Below, one piece after another: positions 25,890 through 35,010 of a stretch of 64,000 bases of DNA. The DNA comes from BCD1 sp965230565. Lineage in GTDB: Bacteria; Bacteroidota; Bacteroidia; Chitinophagales; Saprospiraceae. The DNA lies in contig CBDDLH010000016.1 in NCBI GenBank assembly GCA_965230565.1, positions 1,984,001-2,048,000 on the forward strand, read 5' to 3'. A model generated the notes under the pieces. That model worked only from the letters and a program-made list of their open reading frames with translations. It had not been told where the DNA came from and ran no database searches. The translations under genes were made by a program, and so were the position numbers. Every line of letters starts with the position of its first letter. Within the stretch, counting starts at the first letter, position 1.

Positions 25890-26924
25890 TTAATGATCAA
25901 GGCAAAACTCAATACCAGGGACCGTATCTACTTTATAGTTGACTTCTACGGATTGACAATGCTTTTCATCCAATGGTGCGAGGATTAAAGGAGCCGTAAG
26001 TTGACTTTCGTATGTATCCAGATATTCACCTCCGTAAATCCGGATATTAGTGAACACTGCCAGCAAATTAAATACTTCCTGGTCATATTGGTCTAATGAA
26101 AATTTATGTTTTGGAAATCGGTAGATTCCGGAAAAAGAACTCAGTGCGGCTTGATTGTTTAAAAAACCGGTTTTACTAAGGTCGAAAAAAGGACCTAATG
26201 TCCTGAAAAAATCATCAATGAACTTCCCCTTCATCATACGTTCATGATTACGGAAGCTGCTTAGCAATCCAAGATCAAGGCTGATACTTTCGGGAATGAG
26301 CACCACATCCTCCCTTAATTGTGATAATAAATTATAGGTGATAGGGACTTGTTGCTCACGTACGAGCGCATACTGCATGGTTTCACTAATCACAAGATCA
26401 ATGGTGCCGGCATCAGGTAATTGTACCGTTGCGGCATCACACAACAAAGTGTCTTCCAAATATTGCTCCAACCTCAATTGCTGAAATACTTTTTGGACAA
26501 GCCGGAAACTATTTTCGTTGATCTCTAACAGGGAAAACTTAACCTGCTGAGGTGAAAATTTTGATGTCAACAGCAGCACCAGAGGGGCAAAGGGTCCACA
26601 TCCTGCATAGAGGACATGAACCGGTTTTTGGGCTTGTCTACTGACGAGTTCATCCACCGCCAGAAATACTCCTTTAACAAATTTTTTGGTACGCATCAGA
26701 TCATCCATGCACATAGCTGCCCAGGTGGTTCCAATAGCCTTTCCGGTATCAGAATGGATATTCTTACGATGTTCATCTCTGCTCAGATCCAGTTCCGTAA
26801 TTTCATATAGAATAGACTTCCATTCCTCTATAGCTTTTTTCAATTCATAATAATCCACTTCCGCTGTGAGACATTGACCAAGGATAGCCTCGAAGGACTG
26901 TTTGTGTGAGTTTGGGTGCTGCAT
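25890..26924 (-). CDS. PRMT-like SAM-dependent methyltransferase
   Basis: A 344-residue methyltransferase. An N-terminal helical part (1-95) precedes a Rossmann SAM-binding domain: motif I VLYAGCGPFAPL (104-115) and the acidic end of strand 2, LLEINE (E134). DLVISETMQYALVRE follows, with E181 and E190 nine residues apart. That spacing and context (S-E-x-M-x-Y-x-L-x-x-E) match the double-E loop of protein arginine methyltransferases. The C-terminal 130 residues are beta-rich, as in PRMT barrels, but I do not see a clear THW motif. The substrate is unknown; protein arginine or a small guanidino or amino compound are options. It is flanked by fhs and two decayed genes. Confidence 0.7.
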   Translation of the reverse strand: MQHPNSHKQSFEAILGQCLTAEVDYYELKKAIEEWKSILYEITELDLSRDEHRKNIHSDTGKAIGTTWAAMCMDDLMRTKKFVKGVFLAVDELVSRQAQKPVHVLYAGCGPFAPLVLLLTSKFSPQQVKFSLLEINENSFRLVQKVFQQLRLEQYLEDTLLCDAATVQLPDAGTIDLVISETMQYALVREQQVPITYNLLSQLREDVVLIPESISLDLGLLSSFRNHERMMKGKFIDDFFRTLGPFFDLSKTGFLNNQAALSSFSGIYRFPKHKFSLDQYDQEVFNLLAVFTNIRIYGGEYLDTYESQLTAPLILAPLDEKHCQSVEVNYKVDTVPGIEFCLDH

Positions 26925-27043
26925 TAGAATTTGACTTGTTTTTCAGCGCCAGAACGCAATGGAAGCGCAAGAAACGCAATGAAGTTATTCGAAATGCAAG
27001 ATAGTTTTTTCTCAGAAGATTTTCCTGCCTCCCTGTTTCGAGG

Positions 27044-27279
27044 TTAATTATCCAGTAATTTTTCCCAGATGGCAGTTGCCTCATTTCTATAATAAATGTC
27101 GTTGGTCAAATCGTGGAGTGAGCTTCCATCGGTTTCTGATATTTTTACTTTAATCATACTACCATTTTCATAAAGCAAAATTCCGTAATATGGAACACTT
27201 TTGAACCAAGACCAAATAGATATTGGACCTAAGGTAACAATTTTTTAAATACAGTTCTAGAACAAGTGAAAGATCACAT
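27044..27279 (-). pseudogene. Decayed small gene, unknown function
   Basis: Reading the minus strand, a start-like ATG at 27279 directly follows the stop of the upstream decayed gene. An early TGA and a frameshift at an A6 run (about 27241-27247) interrupt the frame. After the shift a protein-like tail of about 66 codons remains (GPISIWSWFKSVPYYG, NGSMIKVKISETDGS, ending IWEKLLDN). Composition and absence of further stops suggest former coding. No family is recognised. Confidence 0.45.
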
Positions 27280-27947
27280 TCAGCGTCTTTTCAACTGCTC
27301 AAGGGCATCCATATCCATGTTTTGAAAAGAATCCTTCAGAGATCATTTCATCAAGCACCCAGAATGCCACAATGTCCTCTGTATTTGCGTCAGGGATTCA
27401 CAAAATTCCATTTAAAGTGTCTCCCAGCGATAAAATGGAATCGCATCACTCAGGTATTCATTTTCCAGGGCAGCTTTATTTTTTTTGATAAAGGATTTTA
27501 GTTTTTTGCTCTTATCTGAATTGAATATCCAAACTATCCGTGATATATCTCGCTACAACACTGTCCTTTCCTAACTTCGTCCAGCCTCCAAAAAATGTAC
27601 TTATTATCTAATTCATTGTCTAACACATTTTGTAAACTCAAGAATTGTTGGTTTCCTACACTTGAATGGAAGGCTTTGTAAACAATACCGTCATCTATTG
27701 TTCGTCCTTTATTTTTCAAAAATTTGACTATCACCAAATATTCTTCCGGCTCAGACTCTATCATATGAACTACAATGCCGGGATATAATATCGAATCGTC
27801 ATCATCAATGACTATCCAATCTCCAAGTAATTCCTCCTTTACTTCCGTAACAGGCTTCTTAGTTAAAGGAACATCAGAGAAATAGTAATCGCAACCTAAA
27901 AAAGAACAACATGCGAGGACAGCGAGGAATGGAAATAGCTGTTTCAT
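27280..27947 (-). pseudogene. Frameshifted lipoprotein gene
   Basis: An intact-looking 137-codon frame starts at 27947 with a lipoprotein signal (LAVLACCSFLGC) and stops at 27534. Protein-like sequence continues past that stop in other frames. First comes ARYITDSLDIQF, then DKSKKLKSFIKKNKAALE and EYLSDAIPFYR. After another shift comes LGDTLNGIL, a TGA, and DANTEDIVAFWVLDEMISEG, then a shift to DALEQLKRR and a stop at 27280. The pieces join at their ends without gaps, as expected for one gene of about 220 codons hit by several indels and a nonsense change. The surviving 5' frame could still be translated. Function is unknown. Confidence 0.6.
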
Positions 27948-28078
27948 TTCACTTAAGGATGGTTTCCTTAAAGTTACGAAAGAAAGGGATCATGTCCAAT
28001 TTTTCCGGACGTTTCGATTTGGCAAAAGATCTCCAAAATACTTTTTATTTCGCACGTCGAAGACATGCGAGATATCCT

Positions 28079-28100
28079 TTTCAAGTCTGAAGACTTGAAA
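28079..28100. repeat. Short palindrome TTTCAAGTCT-GA-AGACTTGAAA
   Basis: Ten-base arms around GA, in the spacer between the sensor kinase stop and the decayed lipoprotein gene. There is no T-run. It resembles the small GACTT/AAGTC palindrome at 61431-61450. Confidence 0.55.
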
Positions 28101-28228
28101 TAACAAAACTATAATTTTATATTTTAAATCTCTGGACTTAAAATCCATATCCTAAATCCCGTTTCTTGCGTCTCTGACCCCTTTTTGCAAGGATGGTCCG
28201 CTTGTTCCCCTGTTACCTTGTTCCCTTG

Positions 28229-29692
28229 TCACCTTGAATATACCGGCAGACGGAAGGTGAATGCTGCACCTTCATTAACTTTACTTTTCACCTGAATGGA
28301 AACGTTATGCAATTCGAGAATCTTTTTCACGATGGCCAATCCAAGGCCGGTACTGTTTGACTTCTTCTCAGTGCCTTTTGCTTTGCGGTAGCGTTCAAAA
28401 ATGTAGGACTGCTCATGTTCAGGAATCCCAGGTCCGGTATCGCTTACGATTACCTTTACGCTTTCAGCTGAATTCTCCAGTTGCAGATTGATCTTCCCCC
28501 CTTCAGGAGTGTATTTCAAGGCATTATCCAGCAGGTTTTGCAAAACGCGTTCTACCAGTTGCACATCCGCAAATACCAGTTGAGCTTTTTCGGGTAGCTG
28601 CATGTTTAGTTCAATCTGCTTGGAATCCGTCAGGATTTGATATTTCTGGTAAGTATCCTGTACGAGATCAGATAAAAAGAAGGCTTCTTTTTGTGGCTCA
28701 ATCTGCTTAGCTTCCAATTTGGAAAACTCAAACAGCTGACCGATTTGAGTAGATAATTTTTCTGTACTATCCAGGATGATCTTCAAATAACGTTCCTGGT
28801 CATTTTCTTTAATGGTTCCTTTTTTAATCATCAGGGTTTCCACGTAACCCTGGATTATGGAAACCGGAGTTCTGAGGTCATGTGAAACGTTGGCAATCAA
28901 TTCCCGCCGGAGCTTTTCTACCGACTTCAACTGGTCAATATTGTCTACAATTGTATCCGCCATTTCATTGAAGGTATCGGCCAGTTCTGTAAGATCTCCT
29001 TTTTCATCCTCCGCAATCCTCGCCTGCAAATCCCCTTCTTTGAATCTTTTTACGGAATAAATAATGCTTCTCAGATTTTTAGTCAGCAACCAAATGGCCA
29101 GCAACCCAATAGCCAATGCTCCGAAAAGGGTAATGAAGAACATATTCGCCCCCAGTTTAAGCATATAACTTCCCGATAAGGTGGAGACGATAGCCGATTG
29201 CTCTTCACTGGCTAATACGATGTAGAAATACCCTTGCAAGGCCCCTTCTTTTTCAATTCGGGCAGCAGAAAAAACGCTTTGCTGACCTGGGAATCGCGGG
29301 TTGTCTCCTTTGATAAAAGGTTTTTCTTCAGCAGCAATAAATTCATGTACCGGCCCCAATTCAACCGACTCCAGTTTTACGCGTTTGTAAGGAGCAACAT
29401 AGGTAATGATATTTCCGATCGTATCTAACAGATAAACTTCGACACTTGGATTAATCGTCATCATGGAATGCATGATGTGATGAATGGCAACCGTATCAAT
29501 TCCTCCACCTTCGACAAATGGATGAACTTCATGAGCCATACTTGGAGCAATATTTCCATAAAGCTGCTGGTTGATCTCCTGGTGATATTGCCGGGCAACA
29601 TAACCGGTAATCATCACATAAGTAACACCAAGCACTATTAATAAAGCCAGGAGGGTGGCTGATATTTTCCAGTATAATTTATTCTTTTGCAT
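28229..29692 (-). CDS. Membrane sensor histidine kinase
   Basis: A 487-residue inner-membrane kinase. Transmembrane helix 1 (about 10-30) and helix 2 (about 185-212) bracket a periplasmic sensor domain of about 150 residues with histidine-rich patches (VAIHHIMHSMM). A HAMP domain (about 213-265) and a HisKA dimerisation domain follow, with phosphoacceptor H271 in NVSHDLRTPVSII. The ATPase domain has an N-box LLDNALKYTPEGG, G1 DTGPGIP and G2 STGLGLAIVKK. It lies 20 bp downstream of its response regulator and surely forms a pair with it. The stimulus is unknown; the divergent lipoprotein across the shared promoter region is a candidate target. Confidence 0.95.
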   Translation of the reverse strand: MQKNKLYWKISATLLALLIVLGVTYVMITGYVARQYHQEINQQLYGNIAPSMAHEVHPFVEGGGIDTVAIHHIMHSMMTINPSVEVYLLDTIGNIITYVAPYKRVKLESVELGPVHEFIAAEEKPFIKGDNPRFPGQQSVFSAARIEKEGALQGYFYIVLASEEQSAIVSTLSGSYMLKLGANMFFITLFGALAIGLLAIWLLTKNLRSIIYSVKRFKEGDLQARIAEDEKGDLTELADTFNEMADTIVDNIDQLKSVEKLRRELIANVSHDLRTPVSIIQGYVETLMIKKGTIKENDQERYLKIILDSTEKLSTQIGQLFEFSKLEAKQIEPQKEAFFLSDLVQDTYQKYQILTDSKQIELNMQLPEKAQLVFADVQLVERVLQNLLDNALKYTPEGGKINLQLENSAESVKVIVSDTGPGIPEHEQSYIFERYRKAKGTEKKSNSTGLGLAIVKKILELHNVSIQVKSKVNEGAAFTFRLPVYSR

Positions 29693-29712
29693 AGTTGGCT
29701 GATCAAAAAGGA

Positions 29713-30417
29713 TTATAATTCTTCATTAAAACGGTATCCTACTCCCCAGGTAGTCAGGATGTACACTGGTTGGTGGATATCCGGTTCTATTTTATTTCTC
29801 AACCTGTTGATATGGGAGTTAACGGTATGTGCAAAACCCAGGAAATCATATCCCCAGACAAGATCGAGTAATTTGGCCCGGTCATAACTCTTTCCCGGAT
29901 TGGAAGCCAATAAAATGAGCAATTCAAATTCCTTGGGGCTCAATTCAACCCTTTTACCATCAAGGGTTACTTTTCTTTTATCGGCATCAATTTTCAGAGC
30001 TCCGAAATCGAGCACACCTTCTTTTTTGGTGGTGGTTTCGGGTTTTGCCATCATTTCCATTCTACGGAAAATAGCTTTCACCCTGGCAACAAACTCCCGA
30101 ACACTAAAAGGCTTGGTGAGATAATCATCTGCTCCCATCTCCAGCCCCAATACCCGATCAATTTCTTCCGATCTGGCCGTCAGCATCATCACCGGAGTCT
30201 GGATTTCCTTACCCCGAATGCGCCTGCAAATCTCCATACCATCCATTCCCGGAAGCATGACATCCAGAATGATCAGATCATAATCATGGGTAAGCGCTTT
30301 TTGCAAACCAGCTTTACCTTCATACGCCTTCTCAAGGGTACATTCCAGGTCATTCAGGTGAATGTCCAGTAACTCCACAATATTTGGGTCATCCTCGACC
30401 ACCAGTACTTTCTTCAT
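29713..30417 (-). CDS. OmpR-family response regulator
   Basis: A 234-residue DNA-binding regulator. The receiver domain (1-118) has the acidic pair ED at 8-9, phosphoacceptor D52 in LIILDVMLPGMDG, a conserved T in MLTARSEE and K in YLTKPFS. A winged-helix OmpR/PhoB domain (about 135-232) ends with NSHINRLRNKIEPD and YILTTWGVGYRF. It is the first gene of the operon with the histidine kinase, and a TAnnTTTG element lies about 50 bp upstream. Confidence 0.96.
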   Translation of the reverse strand: MKKVLVVEDDPNIVELLDIHLNDLECTLEKAYEGKAGLQKALTHDYDLIILDVMLPGMDGMEICRRIRGKEIQTPVMMLTARSEEIDRVLGLEMGADDYLTKPFSVREFVARVKAIFRRMEMMAKPETTTKKEGVLDFGALKIDADKRKVTLDGKRVELSPKEFELLILLASNPGKSYDRAKLLDLVWGYDFLGFAHTVNSHINRLRNKIEPDIHQPVYILTTWGVGYRFNEEL

Positions 30418-30467
30418 AGTAAATAGCCTTGTTCGAATTGTTTTACAAAATTATCGTCCAATTATCA

Positions 30468-30475
30468 CAAAAGTA
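30468..30475 (-). promoter_or_regulatory. Candidate -7 element for the two-component operon
   Basis: Minus-strand TACTTTTG fits TAnnTTTG, 50 bp before the regulator start; a second match (TAATTTTG, 30446-30453) is closer. The 344-bp divergent spacer 30418-30761 otherwise shows no gene or clear repeat. Confidence 0.4.
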
Positions 30476-30761
30476 TCACAACAAGATACAGGAATCATAA
30501 ACACAAACGGCCGGAGCCACGGTTTTTGTTTTGTTTTTCAATTACAGGTGTCGCTGTGCGGACAATAGTGAATAGAAAAACCCGGTCTAAAAAAGCAGTG
30601 AATAATTTACAGGTCTGATTTACAAGCAATTACACACAAAAAAACATCATCGATTGGCTTGTTATACTTATGTGATGTTCCCGTGATCCCCTTGTAAGGT
30701 CCAGCCTGTAATTTTGCCAGTGAAATCAATCATTAATATTCAATCAGAAAAATTTATAACA

Positions 30762-31643
30762 ATGACACTTATTAGAAATCTTTCATTAATCGCTTTAGTA
30801 ACCTTAACAGTTTTAGCTTGTAAGGATGATGATGTAACTCCTGCTGAACAAGATCTTATCCTCAATATTCAGGGATTGGAAGATCTCGGATCAGATTATG
30901 CCTACGAAGGCTGGATTATGGTGGATGGTGCTCCAAAGACTACCGGGGTATTTACAGTGGATGCTTCCGGTAATCTCTCACAAACTACTTTCTCTCTTGA
31001 TGCTGAAGATCTCGAAAAGGCTACTGCCTTTATCCTGACCATAGAGCCTTCTCCTGACAATGATCCGAATCCTAGTGATGTACATATCCTGGCCGGGGAC
31101 TTTAATACGGACGATGCGACGCTGACGGTTGGAGATTCCAGAGCCCTCGGCAACGACTTTTCCGCTTCTACCGGAGATTATATTTTGGCTACACCTACCA
31201 ATGGTGCTGATTCAGATGAAAGAAGTGGTGTGTGGTGGCTTGATCCTGCTGCCGGACCGGGAGCTACATTGGACCTCCCTACCCTACCGGCAGGTTGGGA
31301 ATACGAAGGATGGGCAGTGATTGACGGTGTGCCGGTTACCACAGGAAAATTCACAGATCCGGCCAAAGCTGATGACAGTGCACCCTTCAGTGGCAGCATG
31401 CCTGGCCCTCCGTTCCCTGGCGAAGACTTTTTGGAAAATGCACCTGCCGGATTGACGTTCCCGGTAGACCTGTCAGAAATGGTCGTAGTTATTTCGGTTG
31501 AACCGCAACCAGACAACAGCCCTAATCCATTTTTGCTGAAGCCGCTGGTAGGTCATGTACCTGCAAATGCTCCGGACCACACACTGTTGAATATGGATAA
31601 TAATGCAGCAGGCTCTAACCCAACAGGAACTGCTTCCAAATAA
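30762..31643 (+). CDS. Lipoprotein with two RskA-C-like modules
   Basis: A 293-residue lipoprotein starting at ATG 30762 (signal ending LTVLAC) rather than the in-frame ATG at 30714. The mature protein contains two related modules. The first runs from YEGWIMVDGAPKTTGVF to ILTIEPSPDNDPNPSDV; the second from YEGWAVIDGVPVTTGKF to VISVEPQPDNSPNPF. Each ends in a short segment with a glycine (ILAGDF / PLVGHV). This pattern resembles the C-terminal domain of anti-sigma factors such as RskA, here without the cytoplasmic and transmembrane parts. An alternative is a generic beta-sandwich lipoprotein. It is divergent from the two-component operon. Confidence 0.7.
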   Translation: MTLIRNLSLIALVTLTVLACKDDDVTPAEQDLILNIQGLEDLGSDYAYEGWIMVDGAPKTTGVFTVDASGNLSQTTFSLDAEDLEKATAFILTIEPSPDNDPNPSDVHILAGDFNTDDATLTVGDSRALGNDFSASTGDYILATPTNGADSDERSGVWWLDPAAGPGATLDLPTLPAGWEYEGWAVIDGVPVTTGKFTDPAKADDSAPFSGSMPGPPFPGEDFLENAPAGLTFPVDLSEMVVVISVEPQPDNSPNPFLLKPLVGHVPANAPDHTLLNMDNNAAGSNPTGTASK

Positions 31644-31666
31644 ACGTAAAACACTAAGCTTTCCAT

Positions 31667-31703
31667 AAAAAATGCCGGGTCGTAAAAGTACGAGCCCGGC
31701 ATT
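31667..31703. terminator. Bidirectional terminator
   Basis: Stem ATGCCGGG-TCGT with ACGA-GCCCGGCAT (one bulge) around AAAAGT, flanked by A and T runs. It lies between the converging lipoprotein and M16 protease genes and can serve both. Confidence 0.85.
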
Positions 31704-31773
31704 TATTTTGTGGTTCCTGTTGCGGGTTGCGTGTTACGTTTTTAATAACCAATAACCAACAACTTGTAACCTA

Positions 31774-34641
31774 TTAATTTGCTACATTGTCAACGACTTC
31801 ACCCGTCTTATCCAGCATCACAGGTTCTCCGAATCCGATCTCTTTCAACCCTTCAGCTTGTGAAGCAGCATCTCCGATAACGAGATAAATGAGATTGTTG
31901 GAAACCAGATGTTTGTCGATGATCTCCTTAGCTTTTTCCAAAGTCATATCCATCACCACTTTTTGTTCTTTGGCAGGATAATCCTTTGACAAGCCATAAG
32001 TGGAAATGTTTTCCAGAATGCCCATTTTATCATAAAGGGTTTCATAACTCAGGGCACGCCCTTTGATCAACTGACTCTTGGTCTTTTCAAGGTCTTCTTC
32101 TGAGAAATCTTCTTTATAACCTTCCAGAATGTCTTTGAATAAAAGGGCAGATTCTTTGGTGACATTAGTACGTACACTTGAATAAGCTACGAAAGCACCA
32201 TGATTAATTCTCCGGAATACGGTGGAATAGGCTCCGTAAGTATATCCTTTTTCCTCACGCAATTGTTGAAATAAACGACCGGAGCTTCCTCCTCCCAGAC
32301 GCTGGTTAACGACCGTTGCTGCATAATATTCCTCATCACCTCCTTTCATTGCCGGTGCACCGATTCTGATCACAGATTGTTTGGAATCTGGGATATCAAC
32401 CATATATACTGTTGACTGATCCATGGCAACTGGCTCCGGAAGTTCAGGAAGCGTTACCGCTTTTCCTTCCCAGCCTTTCTCCATTGAAGCAAGGGCACTC
32501 AATGCTCTTTTCTTCGGAACAGCTCCTGCAATATGGAAACTGGAAACCGTTGGTGAATAATTGGCATCATAAAATGCTTTCAGGTCATCAATAGTGATAG
32601 ACTCAACTGATTCTATGGTTCCTATTGTTGAGTTAGACAAAATATTATCCTCACCATAGATCAGCTTTGCAAAGCAGCGTGCAGCGATCTGATCAGGTTG
32701 TCCATCACGCTGTTGGATCTGAGTGATAGTACTTTTCTTCAGACGGTCAAATTCTGTTTCATCCCATCTTGGTTCAAGCAACATTTCTTCCATTATGGAA
32801 AGTACATCTTCAAAATTACGGCTCAAACAACTTCCGTTGATGGTAATATATTCTGAAGACGTTGACATGGAGATATCCGCACCCAACTGGCCAATGGCAT
32901 CCTCCAGTTCTTCAGGAGTTTTGTTGGCTGTACCTTCCTGCATGATATCCGTCATAAGGTTGGCAACTCCGACCTTAGCCGGATCGTCCATAAGCATTCC
33001 TCCTTTTATTCTAAGGCTAAATTCAACCAAAGGCAATTCATTGTTCTGAATTCCGTACACTTGCAAGCCATTAGATAGTTTGGCATTCCAGATATCCGGA
33101 GATTTCACTACCGGTGTTTCCCCCAGAGGAGGCATTATACTTCTATCAATTTTTGAGGGCGTTTTTTCGAAATCCTCATTATCCTCCGGCAGTGGTGGTG
33201 GTTCTGCACCTGCAACTATTGGTTCTTCTACCACGACCGCAGTTTCAGAACCTTCCAGAGCCAAATCTGCCATTCCGCGAGGCACAAAACTGGTGGCCAC
33301 GTAATTCTTTCCTTTGATGTATTGTTCATAAACGCGCATTACATCCTCTTCTGTAACGGCGAGTATCTTTTCGATCTCTTTGGATAACCCTCCCGGATCT
33401 CCACGGAATTCATTGAACTGAACAAGCTGGAAGGATTTATATAACAAACTGGAAATTCCATTATAGAAATTGGTTTCCTGAGTGTTTTTTATCCTTTGCA
33501 TATCGCGTTCATCAATACCATTGGTTTCAAAATCCTCCATGGCTTTGAAGATGGCAGCCTGGACATCGTCCAGGTCAGTGCCGGCATTAGCTCGTACCCT
33601 GATGGTAAATTCACCGGCGATCTCACGTTCTCCATTATAGGAAGAAACGGAAGGAGCCAATTTCTGATTTTCTACGATTTCCTTGTAAAATGGTGCACGC
33701 TTACCTTGTGAAAGTAATTCGCCCAGGTAGGTCAGTGCATACATGTCAGGATGCCCATCTTCAACAGTTGGAAATACCATACGTAATTCAGGAAGCTGAG
33801 CAAAATTATCTTCGTGCATCAACTTGATGGTATTGTCAACGGCTACAGGCTGAGCTTCAGGGTGAGGGACTTCTTCCTTGGCAGGAATCTCGCCAAAATA
33901 CTTTTCGATCATGGCCTTGGCATCATCAAAATTGATATCTCCGGCAACCACCATGGTGGCGTTATTGGGTCCATACCATTTGTCATAAAACTCTTTTACA
34001 TCATCAAGTGTAGCTGCATCCAGATCTTCCAGGCTACCGATAACCTGCCAATTGTATGGGTGGCCATCGGGATACAAGGCTTTACCAATCACATAACTGG
34101 TGTGGCCATAAGGCTGATTATCCACGCGCTGGCGCTTTTCGTTCTTAACGATCTGTTTTTCATTTTCAAAAACAGCTTCTGTGACTGTATTGATCATAAA
34201 ACCCATACGGTCACTCTCCATCCAAAGGATCTGTTCCAAACCATCTTTGGGTACTACTTCATAATAAACGGTACCATCATTCCAGGTACCACCATTGAAG
34301 TCCCCTCCCATGTCTTCGATGATCTTAAAGAAATTCCCTTTTCCGACATTTTCGGAATTCTGGAATAACATGTGTTCAAAGAAATGGGCAAAACCGGTAC
34401 GTCCTGGTTTTTCACGGTTGGATCCAACGTGGAAAATAATAGCCACGGCGACGATTGGGTCAGAATCATCCTTATGCAGGATCACATCCAGCCCATTGTC
34501 CAGGGAATATTTTTCATAATCGATGGATAACTCATCCGGATTGGAAGTGTTATCTCCTGATCCTCCTTGCTGACTACAGGAACCAAGGCCAAAGACCAAA
34601 AGAGTGGTCAGGGAAAAAAACAATAATTTAGATAATTTCAT
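31774..34641 (-). CDS. M16 family zinc metallopeptidase, lipoprotein
   Basis: A 955-residue double-length M16 peptidase. A lipobox (GLGSC, C22) places it in the envelope. The N-terminal catalytic domain has the inverted zinc motif H-x-x-E-H at 86-90 (FAHFFEHMLF), with the third ligand E168 in ENEKQIVKNEK. The second half begins at about 520 with another M16 fold (SNGLQVYGIQNNELPLVEF) that lacks the zinc motif. It retains the R/Y substrate-binding region near GGSSGRLFQQLREEKGYTYG. This active-inactive arrangement is usual for bacterial pitrilysin-type proteins. It probably degrades peptides in the periplasm. It is transcribed alone. Confidence 0.95.
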   Translation of the reverse strand: MKLSKLLFFSLTTLLVFGLGSCSQQGGSGDNTSNPDELSIDYEKYSLDNGLDVILHKDDSDPIVAVAIIFHVGSNREKPGRTGFAHFFEHMLFQNSENVGKGNFFKIIEDMGGDFNGGTWNDGTVYYEVVPKDGLEQILWMESDRMGFMINTVTEAVFENEKQIVKNEKRQRVDNQPYGHTSYVIGKALYPDGHPYNWQVIGSLEDLDAATLDDVKEFYDKWYGPNNATMVVAGDINFDDAKAMIEKYFGEIPAKEEVPHPEAQPVAVDNTIKLMHEDNFAQLPELRMVFPTVEDGHPDMYALTYLGELLSQGKRAPFYKEIVENQKLAPSVSSYNGEREIAGEFTIRVRANAGTDLDDVQAAIFKAMEDFETNGIDERDMQRIKNTQETNFYNGISSLLYKSFQLVQFNEFRGDPGGLSKEIEKILAVTEEDVMRVYEQYIKGKNYVATSFVPRGMADLALEGSETAVVVEEPIVAGAEPPPLPEDNEDFEKTPSKIDRSIMPPLGETPVVKSPDIWNAKLSNGLQVYGIQNNELPLVEFSLRIKGGMLMDDPAKVGVANLMTDIMQEGTANKTPEELEDAIGQLGADISMSTSSEYITINGSCLSRNFEDVLSIMEEMLLEPRWDETEFDRLKKSTITQIQQRDGQPDQIAARCFAKLIYGEDNILSNSTIGTIESVESITIDDLKAFYDANYSPTVSSFHIAGAVPKKRALSALASMEKGWEGKAVTLPELPEPVAMDQSTVYMVDIPDSKQSVIRIGAPAMKGGDEEYYAATVVNQRLGGGSSGRLFQQLREEKGYTYGAYSTVFRRINHGAFVAYSSVRTNVTKESALLFKDILEGYKEDFSEEDLEKTKSQLIKGRALSYETLYDKMGILENISTYGLSKDYPAKEQKVVMDMTLEKAKEIIDKHLVSNNLIYLVIGDAASQAEGLKEIGFGEPVMLDKTGEVVDNVAN

Positions 34642-34954
34642 ATCAGGCGAATTTAAATTTAAGAAGTGGAAACTTATTTAATGATGAGGTAGCTGCCAAT
34701 GGGATAATGGTCACGGGGCTTACCTGTAAAGCAGATCCAGCAGGGCCTGCTTTCAGAAACTTTAAGATAGGAAAAGTTCAACCCGAATTATACGGTTTTG
34801 GTCGAACTTTGGATTATTACCGTCAAAAGGCTGTTTTTTATCGACGATTGGAATGGAAATTAAAAAGGTAGTTCAATGATATTTAAGGACTGTGCCTTGA
34901 AATCGATAATTCTTTCGGATTCAGACGAAGCTTTAGAATACATTGGATGAAAAC
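34642..34954. other. Gene-free spacer
   Basis: About 310 bases between the M16 gene start and the ribosomal-operon terminator. No open frame of note, no repeat and no clear TAnnTTTG element was found. Confidence 0.5.
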
Positions 34955-34988
34955 AAAAAAGGCAGCTCCGATGGGAACTGCCTTTTGA
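34955..34988 (-). terminator. Terminator of the ribosomal protein operon
   Basis: Stem AAAAGGCAGcTCC with GGGAaCTGCCTTTT around GAT, 22 bp past the rplQ stop, with A and T runs on both sides. It closes the long minus-strand block. Confidence 0.85.
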
Positions 34989-35010
34989 AAACTTAATATC
35001 TTTTCAGAAA

